Positions 25,848 through 35,430 of a stretch of DNA of 64,000 nucleotides are shown one piece after another. Source of the DNA: Bacillus sp. J37. Lineage in GTDB: Bacteria > Bacillota > Bacilli > Bacillales > Bacillaceae. The notes under the pieces were generated by a model. That model worked only from the letters and a program-made list of their open reading frames with translations, made no database searches and was not told the origin of the DNA. The stretch is taken from positions 186,001 through 250,000 of the forward strand of contig NZ_JAEK01000001.1 of NCBI RefSeq assembly GCF_000518865.1, read 5' to 3'. How positions within the stretch are numbered: position 1 is the stretch's first letter; every line of letters begins with the position of its first letter. The position numbers and the translations under genes were made by a program.

Positions 25848-26885
25848 ATGGTACCGAAAGTAAGCGTCATAGTACCAGTTTATAATTCTGAGAATTATAT
25901 CTCAGCTTGTATAGAAAGCATACTAAATCAAACATATTCCAAATTGGAGATTATTATTGTCAATGACGGTTCAATTGATAAAAGTGAACAAATTATTATT
26001 GAGTATTTAGAAAAAGATAATCGTATTATTTATTTATATCAGGAAAATAATGGACCATCTGAAGCTAGGAACAAGGGTATCTTATCATCAACAGGTGATT
26101 ATTTAGTTTTTATAGATTCCGATGATACAGTTGATAAACGGTATATTGAATACTTATTAAAAGAAACAATTAAATTAGATGCTGATTTAGTCTGTTGTGG
26201 CTATATAGATTATTCTAAATATGGGGTAAAGAATCATACGGATTTTAATATTAATGAAAATGTTTCTCTACATGCATTTATGGAAATGGTGTGTAAGGGA
26301 ACAGGTGGGGTACTGTGGGGGAAAATATTTAAAAGTGAAATCATTGTCAAGAATAACTTAAAAATGGACGGAAATTTATTTATGTCAGAGGACTTGGTTT
26401 TTGTACTTCAATATGTATCTCATTGTAAGGTATTTGCTGCTGTTCAAGAGTATTTATATAATTACAACAGACTGAATCAAGGAAGCATTAGTTCAAACAT
26501 ATCAATAAATTATATAAATAATCATATAATTGTTTGTGAATATCTGGAAGAAATATTTCGTTCGGTTAAACTAGATGAACACATATGTGAAAAAATAATT
26601 GTAAAACGAATTCAAGATTTTGTACTAATCATTTTACAGCTACAGAGCAATAATGTAAAAAAAATAGGAATAAATAAAGTTCGGGAAAATTTTAAAGAAA
26701 TACTATCTATACCTTATATTGTGAAATATAAAAGTGAATTTAGAAGTACAAGTGTTTACTATAAACCTTTTTTACTTTTTATAAGAAATAAATTTTATAA
26801 AACAGGTATTAAATATCTTTATTATTTGAACCTTCTAAAAAAAATAAAGGGTAAATTATTATATAGAAAGCAAGTGAGTTTATGA
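25848..26885 (+). CDS. GT2 glycosyltransferase
   Basis: A 345-residue GT-A enzyme with SVIVPVYNSENYISACIESI, IIIVNDGSIDKS and FIDSDDTVD (DxD) in the first 100 residues, and a basic, aromatic-rich C-terminal region. ATG 25848 with GGAGGTAAG is chosen over the ATG at 25836, which precedes the ribosome binding site. It ends in an ATGA overlap with the next GT4. Confidence 0.87.
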   Translation: MVPKVSVIVPVYNSENYISACIESILNQTYSKLEIIIVNDGSIDKSEQIIIEYLEKDNRIIYLYQENNGPSEARNKGILSSTGDYLVFIDSDDTVDKRYIEYLLKETIKLDADLVCCGYIDYSKYGVKNHTDFNINENVSLHAFMEMVCKGTGGVLWGKIFKSEIIVKNNLKMDGNLFMSEDLVFVLQYVSHCKVFAAVQEYLYNYNRLNQGSISSNISINYINNHIIVCEYLEEIFRSVKLDEHICEKIIVKRIQDFVLIILQLQSNNVKKIGINKVRENFKEILSIPYIVKYKSEFRSTSVYYKPFLLFIRNKFYKTGIKYLYYLNLLKKIKGKLLYRKQVSL

Positions 26886-28054
26886 AGAAAAAGCTCCTAT
26901 TTGTAATTGATTCATTAACTATTGGAGGAGCAGAAAAAAGTTTAGTTTCATTATTAAATTTGATTGATTCCTCTAAATACGAAATAGACTTATTGCTAAT
27001 TAAAAGAGGGGGAGACCTAGAGAAATACGTTCCCTCATATATAAATATTTTACCAGTACCTAATTATTTTATTAGTTCAGTAGAAAACAAATTCTCTTTT
27101 GAGAACTTGTATTTTAGAATAAAGACTTCTATTAATTTAAGAGTAAATAATTATAAAAAAAACGTTTTACATAGTGAGCAGGTTGTATTTAAAAGTATAA
27201 ATAGAATTATTTCGCCGCTAATAAAAGTATATGATATTGCAATAGCATATAGTCAGGGAATGCCGACATATTTAGTGGCAAATAAGGTTAAAGCATCAAA
27301 AAAATTAGCATGGATTAATACTGATTATGCTAATACTTTATATAATAAAGAATTTGATTATAAGTCATACAGTAAAATAGACAAAATTATTGCGGTTTCT
27401 GAACATACAAAAAGTTCTGTGTCTCAACTAAGAGAAGAATATAAGAATAAAGTTGATCTGGTTTTAGATATAGTTGATCCTGAAATGATTAATAAAATGT
27501 CATTGGAAGAAGAGGCTAAGGAATTTGATAAGTCTGCAGTTAATATTCTAACCGTTGGAAGGTTAGTAACAGCAAAAGGCTATGAAAAGGCTATTGAGGT
27601 AGCAAAATTACTCAAGCATGCGGGATATAAATTTAAATGGTTTAGTATTGGAGAAGGACCTGAAAGAAAAAAGCTTCAAAAATTGATTGAGGAATATGAA
27701 TTACAGGACCACTTTATTTTTCTGGGGAAAAGAGTTAACCCATATGTTTATATGAGAAATTGTGATATTTATGTACAAACTTCAATAAAAGAAGGGTTTG
27801 GTCTTACAGTAAGTGAAGCAAAGATTTTAAAAAGACCGATTGTATGCACAAGTTTTCCTACAGCAAAGGAAATTATCCAAAACGAAGTAGATGGTTTAAT
27901 TGTTGAACAAGATATCGAAAACATATATAAAGGTGTTAAAAAGTATTTGGATGAAAAGAGCTTTAAAGATACCGTTATGAAAAAACTAGATTCAACAGAG
28001 CCGTATAGTTCTGTAAATCAGATAAATATTTTTTACAATTTAATTGAAAATTAA
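26882..28054 (+). CDS. GT4 glycosyltransferase, paralogue 2
   Basis: A 390-residue GT-B enzyme related to its neighbours, with LLFVIDSLTIGGAEKSLVSLL at the start, LAWINTDYANTLYNKEFDY in the middle and QTSIKEGFGLTVSEAKILKRP at the donor site. It starts in a 4-nt overlap with the GT2 stop. Codon use is strongly AT-biased, with many AAA/AAT runs. Specificity is unknown. Confidence 0.85.
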   Translation: MKKKLLFVIDSLTIGGAEKSLVSLLNLIDSSKYEIDLLLIKRGGDLEKYVPSYINILPVPNYFISSVENKFSFENLYFRIKTSINLRVNNYKKNVLHSEQVVFKSINRIISPLIKVYDIAIAYSQGMPTYLVANKVKASKKLAWINTDYANTLYNKEFDYKSYSKIDKIIAVSEHTKSSVSQLREEYKNKVDLVLDIVDPEMINKMSLEEEAKEFDKSAVNILTVGRLVTAKGYEKAIEVAKLLKHAGYKFKWFSIGEGPERKKLQKLIEEYELQDHFIFLGKRVNPYVYMRNCDIYVQTSIKEGFGLTVSEAKILKRPIVCTSFPTAKEIIQNEVDGLIVEQDIENIYKGVKKYLDEKSFKDTVMKKLDSTEPYSSVNQINIFYNLIEN

Positions 28055-28069
28055 AGAGTGGTGATAGAG

Positions 28070-29188
28070 TTGAAGAAAGTTTTTGTAGATATTTATTTGC
28101 AATTTAATCTAGGAGATGATTTATTTTTAGATATCCTTGCAAAGAAATTTCCCAATAGTGAGTTTACAATCAATTATTTAGGAAATAATTATGATCATTT
28201 TATTTCCCAATATAATAATGTTAGAAGAAGAAAATATTCATTAATAAATAAAATAGGGCAGCGACTTAAAATCACTGATTCAATAACTAACTATGATACA
28301 GTTGCTAAAGAGCATGATGCTTTATTATTTATTGGTGGTTCTATTTTTAGAGAAGAAGATTATCATCATACACTCTATCAAGGTCGGATGAAAATGGTTA
28401 AGGAATTTAAGAATCGAGGGAAATCAGTATTTGTTCTTGGAGCAAATTTTGGTCCCTATAAGTCGGAAGCTTTTATCAATGATTACAAAGAGTTCTTTAA
28501 ACTTTGTGACGATGTTTGTTTTAGAGATTTGTATTCATATAATCTATTTAGTGATTTATCAAAAGTAAGATATGCGCCAGATATTGTATTTCAAATGGAC
28601 ATAAGTGATTATAAGACTGATACTGATAAAAAATATGTTGGGTTTTCAATAATTGATGTAAGACATAAACAAGGTTTATCGGAATTTCATAATGACTATA
28701 TTAGTAGTACAGCAAGAGCTATAGAAACTTTTGTAAGTATGGGTTATGAATGCTGTTTAATGTCTTTTTGTGAACACGAGGGTGATTTGCAGGTAATCAA
28801 TGAAATCAAATCTAAACTTTCTTCTGAGGTGATAAACAAAGTATTTGTATACGAATATAAAGGGGAATTAAAAGAAGCTATAAATCTTATAGCTTCTTTT
28901 AGTTTATTTATAGCAGCTAGATTTCATGCTAATATTCTCGCCTTATTGCTTGGAATAGGCGTTATGCCAATCGTCTACAGCAAAAAAACTACTAATATGC
29001 TCCAGGATATTAGTCTAACAGATGTTTTAGTAAACATGGATGAACTTTACCTACAATATAATGAAAACATGCTTAATAGATCATTTAATAATAAAATTAA
29101 CTTAGAAATGATATCAAATGATGCGAAAAAACAGTTTTCAAAACTTAGTGCTTTTCTAAATCGAAATAATATTAGAGGGATTGTATGA
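28070..29188 (+). CDS. Polysaccharide pyruvyl transferase family protein
   Basis: About 372 residues with the pyruvyltransferase/CsaB-type fold, which adds ketal pyruvate from PEP to sugars in exopolysaccharides and makes them acidic. Visible family elements are LQFNLGDDLFLDILAKKFP, LLFIGGSIFREEDY, FVLGANFGPYKSEAF, CFRDLYSYNLF and the C-terminal FIAARFHANILALLLGIGVMPIVYS. TTG 28070 with GGTGA 5 nt upstream is the likely start; GTG 28058 is the alternative. It overlaps the next gene by ATGA. Confidence 0.87.
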   Translation: MKKVFVDIYLQFNLGDDLFLDILAKKFPNSEFTINYLGNNYDHFISQYNNVRRRKYSLINKIGQRLKITDSITNYDTVAKEHDALLFIGGSIFREEDYHHTLYQGRMKMVKEFKNRGKSVFVLGANFGPYKSEAFINDYKEFFKLCDDVCFRDLYSYNLFSDLSKVRYAPDIVFQMDISDYKTDTDKKYVGFSIIDVRHKQGLSEFHNDYISSTARAIETFVSMGYECCLMSFCEHEGDLQVINEIKSKLSSEVINKVFVYEYKGELKEAINLIASFSLFIAARFHANILALLLGIGVMPIVYSKKTTNMLQDISLTDVLVNMDELYLQYNENMLNRSFNNKINLEMISNDAKKQFSKLSAFLNRNNIRGIV

Positions 29189-30369
29189 AGAAAAAAATCA
29201 TATTCATGGTAATAAATATGAATATTGGAGGAACGGAAAAAGCTTTACTAAATATGATATCAGAACTTCCACAGGAAAATTTTAATGTCACTATTTTAAT
29301 GCTTGAAGAATATGGTGGATTCTTAGAGTTGATTCCTAGCCATGTTAATATCGAAAAAGTAGATGGATATAGAGACATTCAAAATATGTATAATAATCCA
29401 CCCAAATTGAGTGCAATTAGATTCATTAAAAAAGGTAAGGTATTAAAAGCATTTAATATATTGTTTTTTCATTTATTCTCAAAGGTTTTTAAGGATAGAA
29501 AGCCATTTTTAAAATATATCTTAAAGGATTATCCTATTAATATAAATAACTATGATATAGCAGTTGCATATGCAGGTCCTATGGATTTAATAACATATTT
29601 TGTATTAAATAAAATAGTAGCGAAAAAAAAGTTTCAATGGATACATTTCGATGTAACAAAAATAGGATTCAATAAGACAAACGAATCAAAAATGTATAAT
29701 AAGTTTGATAAAATATTTGTAGTTTCTGAAGATGGAAGAAATAAATTAGTTAATATGATACCTTCGATAGATAAGAAAACTGAAGTATTTTCAAATATAA
29801 CATCACCAGAATTGTTATATAAGCAGTCGAAAGAGGGAAAAGGATATACTGATTCTTTTGATGGGGTGAGAATATTAACTGTTGGTAGACTAACAAATGA
29901 AAAAGGTCAGGATATGGCTATTAAGGCATTATCGATGTTAATTAAAGAGGGGTATAAAGTTAGATGGTATTGTTTAGGGGAAGGAAGTTCTAGAAAGAAA
30001 TACGAAAAACTGGTTGAAGAGTATAATCTCCAAAACCAGTTTGTTTTTTTAGGGGTAGATCCAAATCCATATCCATATATAGCACAATGTGATATATATG
30101 TGCAGCCATCTAGACACGAAGGATATTGTATAACTTTAGCTGAAGCTAGGTGTTTTAAAAAGCCTATTGTAACAACAGACACTAGTGGTGCAAAAGAACA
30201 AATAAAAAATGGAGAAACGGGTTTAATAGTTGGTGCTAATGAATTTGAATTATATTATGCAGTTATAAAATTAATTAATAATCAAAATTTGTGTAATAGT
30301 TTTACTCAAAACTTAGAAAAAGAACACTTTAATATTGATAATAATAAATTATGTAAACTTATAATTTAA
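29185..30369 (+). CDS. GT4 glycosyltransferase, paralogue 3
   Basis: A 394-residue GT-B enzyme. MNIGGTEKALLNMI, FQWIHFDVTKIGFNKTNES and YVQPSRHEGYCITLAEARC are shared with the next gene, which is clearly its closest relative in the window. The pair therefore looks like a recent tandem duplication followed by divergence of the N-terminal acceptor half. It starts in an ATGA overlap with the pyruvyl transferase gene. Confidence 0.85.
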   Translation: MKKKIIFMVINMNIGGTEKALLNMISELPQENFNVTILMLEEYGGFLELIPSHVNIEKVDGYRDIQNMYNNPPKLSAIRFIKKGKVLKAFNILFFHLFSKVFKDRKPFLKYILKDYPININNYDIAVAYAGPMDLITYFVLNKIVAKKKFQWIHFDVTKIGFNKTNESKMYNKFDKIFVVSEDGRNKLVNMIPSIDKKTEVFSNITSPELLYKQSKEGKGYTDSFDGVRILTVGRLTNEKGQDMAIKALSMLIKEGYKVRWYCLGEGSSRKKYEKLVEEYNLQNQFVFLGVDPNPYPYIAQCDIYVQPSRHEGYCITLAEARCFKKPIVTTDTSGAKEQIKNGETGLIVGANEFELYYAVIKLINNQNLCNSFTQNLEKEHFNIDNNKLCKLII

Positions 30370-30395
30370 GCCAACGCGAAGGGTAGAGGGAAAAA

Positions 30396-31565
30396 TTGAA
30401 AAAGGTTGTAATTGTAACAAGAAGAATGATAATGGGTGGAATAGAAAAGTCTTTGATATCTTTGTTAGAAACTATACCAAATGATAATTTTGATATTACG
30501 GTTTTAGTTATGGGTAAAGGTGGGGAGCTTGTAGAGGAAATTCCAAATCATATTAAAATTCAATGCTTATATGGTAATGAAAAATCAATAATTGAAAAAA
30601 TAATGAATAATATCAAAAAAGCAAAATTTATTACTGCATTTAAGATAGTAAATTACACAATGTTAGCTAAAAAGGCTGCTACATTCTATCAACAAGAAGA
30701 ATATCAATCTAAAATGTTACCTATTATAGATAAGGAATTTGATTTAGCAATTGCATATCATACTCCAGCCTCATTTCCTGTTGTCTATGTAATGAATAAT
30801 ATAAAGGCTAAAACAAAAGCAGTTTGGATTCATAGCGATGTTTCTGAGTATAAAAGGGAACTACTACCCTATAGCAAATATTATGAAAGATATGACAAAA
30901 TCTTTTGTGTATCTAGATATGCAAAAAATAAATTTATAGAAATGTACCCTAAGTTAAAAGGGAAAACAGAGATATTTTATAATATCCTAGATAGGGAAAA
31001 GTTGGAATTACTATCTTTACAGAATGAGGGGTTTTCTGACAATTTTGATGGTACACGCATATTAACTATAGGAAGATTAACCTCACAAAAAGGGCAAGAC
31101 ATATTACCAGGTATAATAAAGGAACTTTTAAAAGCTGGGTATAATATTAGATGGTATTGTATAGGAGATGGAGAAGAAAGGAAAAAACTCGAAAACTTAA
31201 TTAAAGATTTTCATTTAGAAGATCATTTAATTTTATTAGGTACTATAAAAAATCCTTATCCTTATATCAAACAGTGCGATCTCTATGTTCAACCATCCAG
31301 ACATGAAGGGTATTGTATAACACTTGCCGAAGCAAGATCATTCAATAAACCTATAATAACAACTGATTTTGTTGGTGCAAGAGAGCAAATTGAAGATGGA
31401 CTAACAGGAAAAATTGTAAATTTTGATGAAGATGAGCTCTTTAGTGCAATCAGTTATTTGATACATAATAAAGATTTATGTGAGAAATTTAGCAGTAATT
31501 TAAAAAGGAAAAATGTTTCTTCTACTACATGGGAAATAAAAAAATTATACGATTGTTTCTATTAA
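30396..31565 (+). CDS. GT4 glycosyltransferase, paralogue 4
   Basis: A 389-residue GT-B enzyme with MIMGGIEKSLISLLETI, AVWIHSDVSEYKRE and YVQPSRHEGYCITLAEARS. The C-terminal donor half is closely similar to paralogue 3, while the N-terminal half differs more, consistent with the same donor and a different acceptor. It starts at TTG 30396 with GTAGAGGG upstream. Confidence 0.85.
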   Translation: MKKVVIVTRRMIMGGIEKSLISLLETIPNDNFDITVLVMGKGGELVEEIPNHIKIQCLYGNEKSIIEKIMNNIKKAKFITAFKIVNYTMLAKKAATFYQQEEYQSKMLPIIDKEFDLAIAYHTPASFPVVYVMNNIKAKTKAVWIHSDVSEYKRELLPYSKYYERYDKIFCVSRYAKNKFIEMYPKLKGKTEIFYNILDREKLELLSLQNEGFSDNFDGTRILTIGRLTSQKGQDILPGIIKELLKAGYNIRWYCIGDGEERKKLENLIKDFHLEDHLILLGTIKNPYPYIKQCDLYVQPSRHEGYCITLAEARSFNKPIITTDFVGAREQIEDGLTGKIVNFDEDELFSAISYLIHNKDLCEKFSSNLKRKNVSSTTWEIKKLYDCFY

Positions 31566-31593
31566 ATGATAGATAGGAGAGGTAGTTAAGTGA

Positions 31594-33135
31594 ATGAAGA
31601 GTCAACTTAAGGCAGGGGCAGTATTATCATATTTAGCATTGTTTATAAGTAGTGCTATTTCAATAATTTACACCCCAGTAATGTTAAAATTGCTTGGTCA
31701 ATCAGAGTATGGTTTATTTAGTTTAGCTACAGCTGCAGTAAGTTACGTTGGAGTGTTAAATTTTGGATTAGGTAATGCAGTAATTAATTACACCGCAAAA
31801 TATAAAGTACTTAAGGACAAAACGAGTATTTCAAATTTATACGGACTTTTTTGTATAATGTATGGAATATTGGGAATTATTGCCTTAATTTTAGGTATGA
31901 TATTAACACTAAATTCACATTTAATATTTTCGAACTCATTAAATATAAATGAAATTAATCAACTAAAAATAATAATGGGTGTAACCGTAATAAACATTTC
32001 TTTAGGGATAGGTTTTGGTTTTTTTAGTGTTATTTCACTTGCACATGAAAAATTTATTTTTCAAAAAGTTTTGGGGATAGTGAGTTCTATTTTCAGCCCT
32101 CTAGTAATGTTACCTTTATTATTAATGGGATATGGGTCTATTTCTATGGCTATAGTGACAACTATTCTTAACTTTATAACTATTTTAATAAATATTATTT
32201 ACTGTTTTAATGTCTTGAAAATTAATATAACGTTCAAAAAGATAGAGATAAGTTTATTGAAAGAAATACTTGGTTTTTCTTTTTTTATATTTATAAATTT
32301 AATAATAGATAAAATATATTGGTCAACTGATCAAATTATCTTAGGTATTTATAGTGGTACAGTTGCAGTTTCTATATATACAGTAGGTGCAACTTTTTCA
32401 GGATATTTTTCGGGGCTTTCAGCGTCTATATCCAATGTGTTTTTAAGTAAAGTTTCAGGAATGGTTGCAAAAGAAGTATCAGATAAAGAAATATCAGATT
32501 TATTTATTAAAATAGGAAGACTCCAATATATTGTGATTTCATTTGCTTTAAGTGGGTTTATTGTTTTTGGACAAGAATTTATTTTTTTATGGGTTGGAGA
32601 GGATTATATCGATTCTTTTATTATAGCAATTTTAATTCTAGTTCCAATGATAGTACCACTTATACAAGGAATGGGAGGGTTAATACTACAAGCAAAAAAT
32701 ATGCAAAAATTTAAAACCGTTGTTTATGCTGTTGTAGCTATAGCTAATGTTTTACTCAGTATTATTTTTGTACAATGGTGGGGTGCAATTGGCACTGCAC
32801 TTGCTACTGCACTAGCATTTACTATCGGAAATATAATTATTATGAATTTTTATTATTGGAAAAAGATAAGGCTTGACATACCAATGTTTTGGAAAAACAT
32901 TATTATGATGAGCACTCCGTTTGCAGTAAGTTTAATTTTCGGAGCAACAATCAATAATATAGTACCTGCTGAAAATTGGATACTATTCTTGCTAAAGGTT
33001 TTTCTATTTATTATAGCATATTTCGGTATATTATGGTTCGCAGGCATGAACAAATATGAAAAAAATATATTTGTTCTACCTTTTAAAAATATAATAATGA
33101 GTTATAAAAAAGGTATATTACATAAAGTAAGATGA
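31594..33135 (+). CDS. Wzx-type polysaccharide flippase
   Basis: A 513-residue polytopic protein of the MATE-like/MOP superfamily with about 12-14 hydrophobic helices, expected to flip undecaprenyl-linked repeats across the membrane. AGAVLSYLALFISSAISIIYTPVML at the N terminus and LGQSEYGLFSLATA are typical of PST-type transporters. It plays the part of EpsK of B. subtilis but is too divergent for me to assign that symbol. AGGAGAGG is 11 nt from the ATG. Confidence 0.88.
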   Translation: MKSQLKAGAVLSYLALFISSAISIIYTPVMLKLLGQSEYGLFSLATAAVSYVGVLNFGLGNAVINYTAKYKVLKDKTSISNLYGLFCIMYGILGIIALILGMILTLNSHLIFSNSLNINEINQLKIIMGVTVINISLGIGFGFFSVISLAHEKFIFQKVLGIVSSIFSPLVMLPLLLMGYGSISMAIVTTILNFITILINIIYCFNVLKINITFKKIEISLLKEILGFSFFIFINLIIDKIYWSTDQIILGIYSGTVAVSIYTVGATFSGYFSGLSASISNVFLSKVSGMVAKEVSDKEISDLFIKIGRLQYIVISFALSGFIVFGQEFIFLWVGEDYIDSFIIAILILVPMIVPLIQGMGGLILQAKNMQKFKTVVYAVVAIANVLLSIIFVQWWGAIGTALATALAFTIGNIIIMNFYYWKKIRLDIPMFWKNIIMMSTPFAVSLIFGATINNIVPAENWILFLLKVFLFIIAYFGILWFAGMNKYEKNIFVLPFKNIIMSYKKGILHKVR

Positions 33136-33503
33136 GGATAGAAAATAATAAGAGTAAGTTAATTTTATATTTTTAATTTATATTCAGGGAAGGGGTATGA
33201 ATTAAGAATGGAGACGTTTCTTTTCTCTTTATATAACTTAGGAGGAATTCGTATTGTAAAAGAAAAACAAAAAATCTTTATTGAATATTGCTTCGAACTT
33301 TCCATGATTTGAATTTTATGATGTCTATTAAAATCTACTATGCAGTGAGCTATTGAGATATAAGTTTGCTTTTTTCGGAAAACCTACAGCATTAAAAATC
33401 TGATATTTATAATAGAAATGGATTATAGAGAGTATTGATAAATTAGTTCTTAAAATGATGACTTTGGTATGGAATTTAAGAATCCGAAAGGAGTCCAACG
33501 ATT
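33136..33503 (+). other. Noncoding or decayed stretch between flippase and acyltransferase
   Basis: 368 nt without a convincing gene. One short reading frame, about 33208-33312 (METFLFSLYNLGGIRIVKEK and on to a stop), has the flavour of a glycosyltransferase N terminus (LYNLGGIRIV) but no ribosome binding site, and it ends after 34 codons. It may be the remnant of a lost GT gene. No terminator or operator was recognised. Confidence 0.35.
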
Positions 33504-34591
33504 TTGGAAATTTCGAAAAGAGATATGAAAATTTTAAAGGGAGTAGCGATCTTATTTATGCTTCTCCTTCATTTATTTGCTAGAAAAGAGGTAAATGAAT
33601 TATATGAGACATTTCCTGTTTTTAACGGAGTACCTTTAATTTATTATATAGGATTATTTGGTGATGCGTGTGTGCCTATTTTTTGTTTTGCAAGTGGTTA
33701 TGGTTTATATATGGCTTTTTGTAATGATCAGAGGTATACCAAAAGTAAAAATTTCCTCCGTGTTTTTAAATTATTGATTAATTTTTGGATTATTCTTTTT
33801 ATATTTGTAATAATCAGTTTACTGTTGGAAAGGCAGATTCTATTCTAGGTGGCTTAACAGAATTTCTTTTGAACTTTTTTGTATTATCAAACTCATATAA
33901 TGGAGCATGGTGGTTTTTGCAGACCTATATAATTCTTGTTCTTTTATCTCCTGTTCTCACTAGATTAATTACAACGTTTAATTCTATTAGCTTATTATTT
34001 ATTTCAGGAATTATATATTTCTTAAGTTATGTTCAGCGTATAAAACATGTCATTGACTTTAACGATAATACTTTATTTAATATGTTTTTAACTGCTGTTG
34101 TATTGGTTGGTACGTCACAATTTCCATATGTTGTAGGATCTATTTTCGCTAAGGAAAAAATCTACTCGAAAATTTACAGTAAATTTAATTTTTCATCCTA
34201 TAAAAATTTCTTTTGTTTAATAGGGATTTTTTTACTTGTAATTATTCATGCGATTTTTCAGTCAATGTTTATTGCGCCATTTACAGCTATAACTTTTATA
34301 TGCTTGTTTAATATTATGGATAAAGCTATATATATTCAAAAAGTCTTAATCTTCTTTGGAAACCATTCTACTAATATTTGGTTGACTCATATGTTCTTTT
34401 ATATAACGTTTCTTTCAGAACTAATCTTTGCACCAGGATACCCAGTATTGATTTTTATTTGGTTATTGCTGCTTTGTTTGATTACTTCTTATATCATAGA
34501 TACAATTTATAGACCTATAATTAGGTTTATTGACAAAAAAATTGTGTTTGGCAGGAATAATTCACAATTAGAAAGTAATAAAGCAATTTAA
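33504..34591 (+). pseudogene. Acyltransferase-3 family polysaccharide acyltransferase, frameshifted
   Basis: Two overlapping frames together encode one acyltransferase-3 type membrane protein (about 362 residues). The first part (33504-33848) starts KILKGVAILFMLLLHLFAR with the usual His in the first helix and GDACVPIFCFASGYGLYMAF. The second (from about 33820 to 34591) continues GGLTEFLLNFFVLSNSYNGAWWFLQTYI. A shift of -1 is needed near 33820-33840. No clear slippery heptamer is seen, so it is either a pseudogene with one lost base or a sequencing error. The enzyme would decorate the polysaccharide with acetyl or similar groups. Confidence 0.8.
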
Positions 34592-34746
34592 ATTACTAGT
34601 TTTGTGATTTTTTTTACTGAAATATTATTGGTAGTTATAAGGTGACAAAAGGTATGGAAATCTCGAACTCTTATTAGAACATATCCATAAATATAAAAAA
34701 CATAATTTTAATTCGTGATTTGGATTGGTGGAGTTAGAATAGTCTT

Positions 34747-34910
34747 ATGGACACTGCGAGGTCCTAGAGGGATTGCATCATGTATAGAGTGGTTGAAATG
34801 GCAAAAGAGGACGATTTAAAACCATATCATTATTCTCGCTATTTGTTTGAAACGTTGCCAATATGGATCTAACGAAAAAAAAAATAGATAGAGTCTTGCA
34901 ATAATCATCT
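34747..34910 (+). mobile_element. Degraded IS66-family transposase 3' remnant
   Basis: The frame from 34747 reads MDTARS, stop, then RDCIMYRVVEMAKEDDLKPY and HYSRYLFETLPIW, matching the C-terminal end of IS66 TnpC transposases (pattern S-I-V-E-T-A-K-x-N-x-L-x-P...YLxxLFExLPN). A second frameshift at about 34860 restores NMDLT. It carries at least one stop and one frameshift and no intact ends, so it is a dead fragment. It lies in an 840-nt gap between the acyltransferase and the WecA-like gene. Confidence 0.65.
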
Positions 34911-35109
34911 AATTTAACCCATATACAGATGGACCGATAAAAAGTGAGGCAAACAAAATATATACACGAAATACACCATTCATGTAGTATGTGTGGACTA
35001 AATGACGTTTACTTTTATACTTATTTTCGGTTAACCACTGAAGATCAAGGTAGATTCTATTTGCGGTTTCATTTGGATGAGATCTATCGTTTATAATCCA
35101 CCCAACGAC
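34909..35109 (-). pseudogene. Possible 3' fragment of an SGNH/GDSL-type hydrolase
   Basis: An open 66-codon minus-strand stretch without a start reads VVGWIINDRSHPNETANRIY early on, which resembles the catalytic D-x-x-H-P-N block near the C terminus of SGNH hydrolases. It is followed by an unrelated-looking hydrophobic tail ending FASLFIGPSVYGLN. No N-terminal part is present. It may be a decayed esterase or deacetylase carried with the IS66 remnant. The rest of the gap to 35430 shows nothing I recognise. Confidence 0.35.
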
Positions 35110-35430
35110 CTATCTCAAGAGTATCCATTTTTCTGCATTACTAAACATACATCCACTTTGGAAATCAAACTTTATGATTGAGACGAAAAACAACATATCT
35201 ATTGTCATAATTGAAAATAAATTTTTAATTCCAACAACCTTTTTTTATTTTTCTATTGGGTAATATGAAACTCTTCAATTCTATCTAGTCTAAGTAAATT
35301 TTAACCAAAAGATCTATTTTTATATAATCAACGGTTCTTAATATATGACTATTTATTGCTAATATAAGAAAAATAAATGAATTTAGTCCTTATGGTGTAG
35401 GCTTAAAGAGGAATAAAGGAGAGGGCTGAA

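Noticed and set aside
33785-33848. Programmed -1 frameshift in the acyltransferase
   Set aside because: The frame change is in the right direction, but no X-XXY-YYZ slippery heptamer in the correct phase or clear stimulating stem is visible, so pseudogene or sequencing error is more likely.
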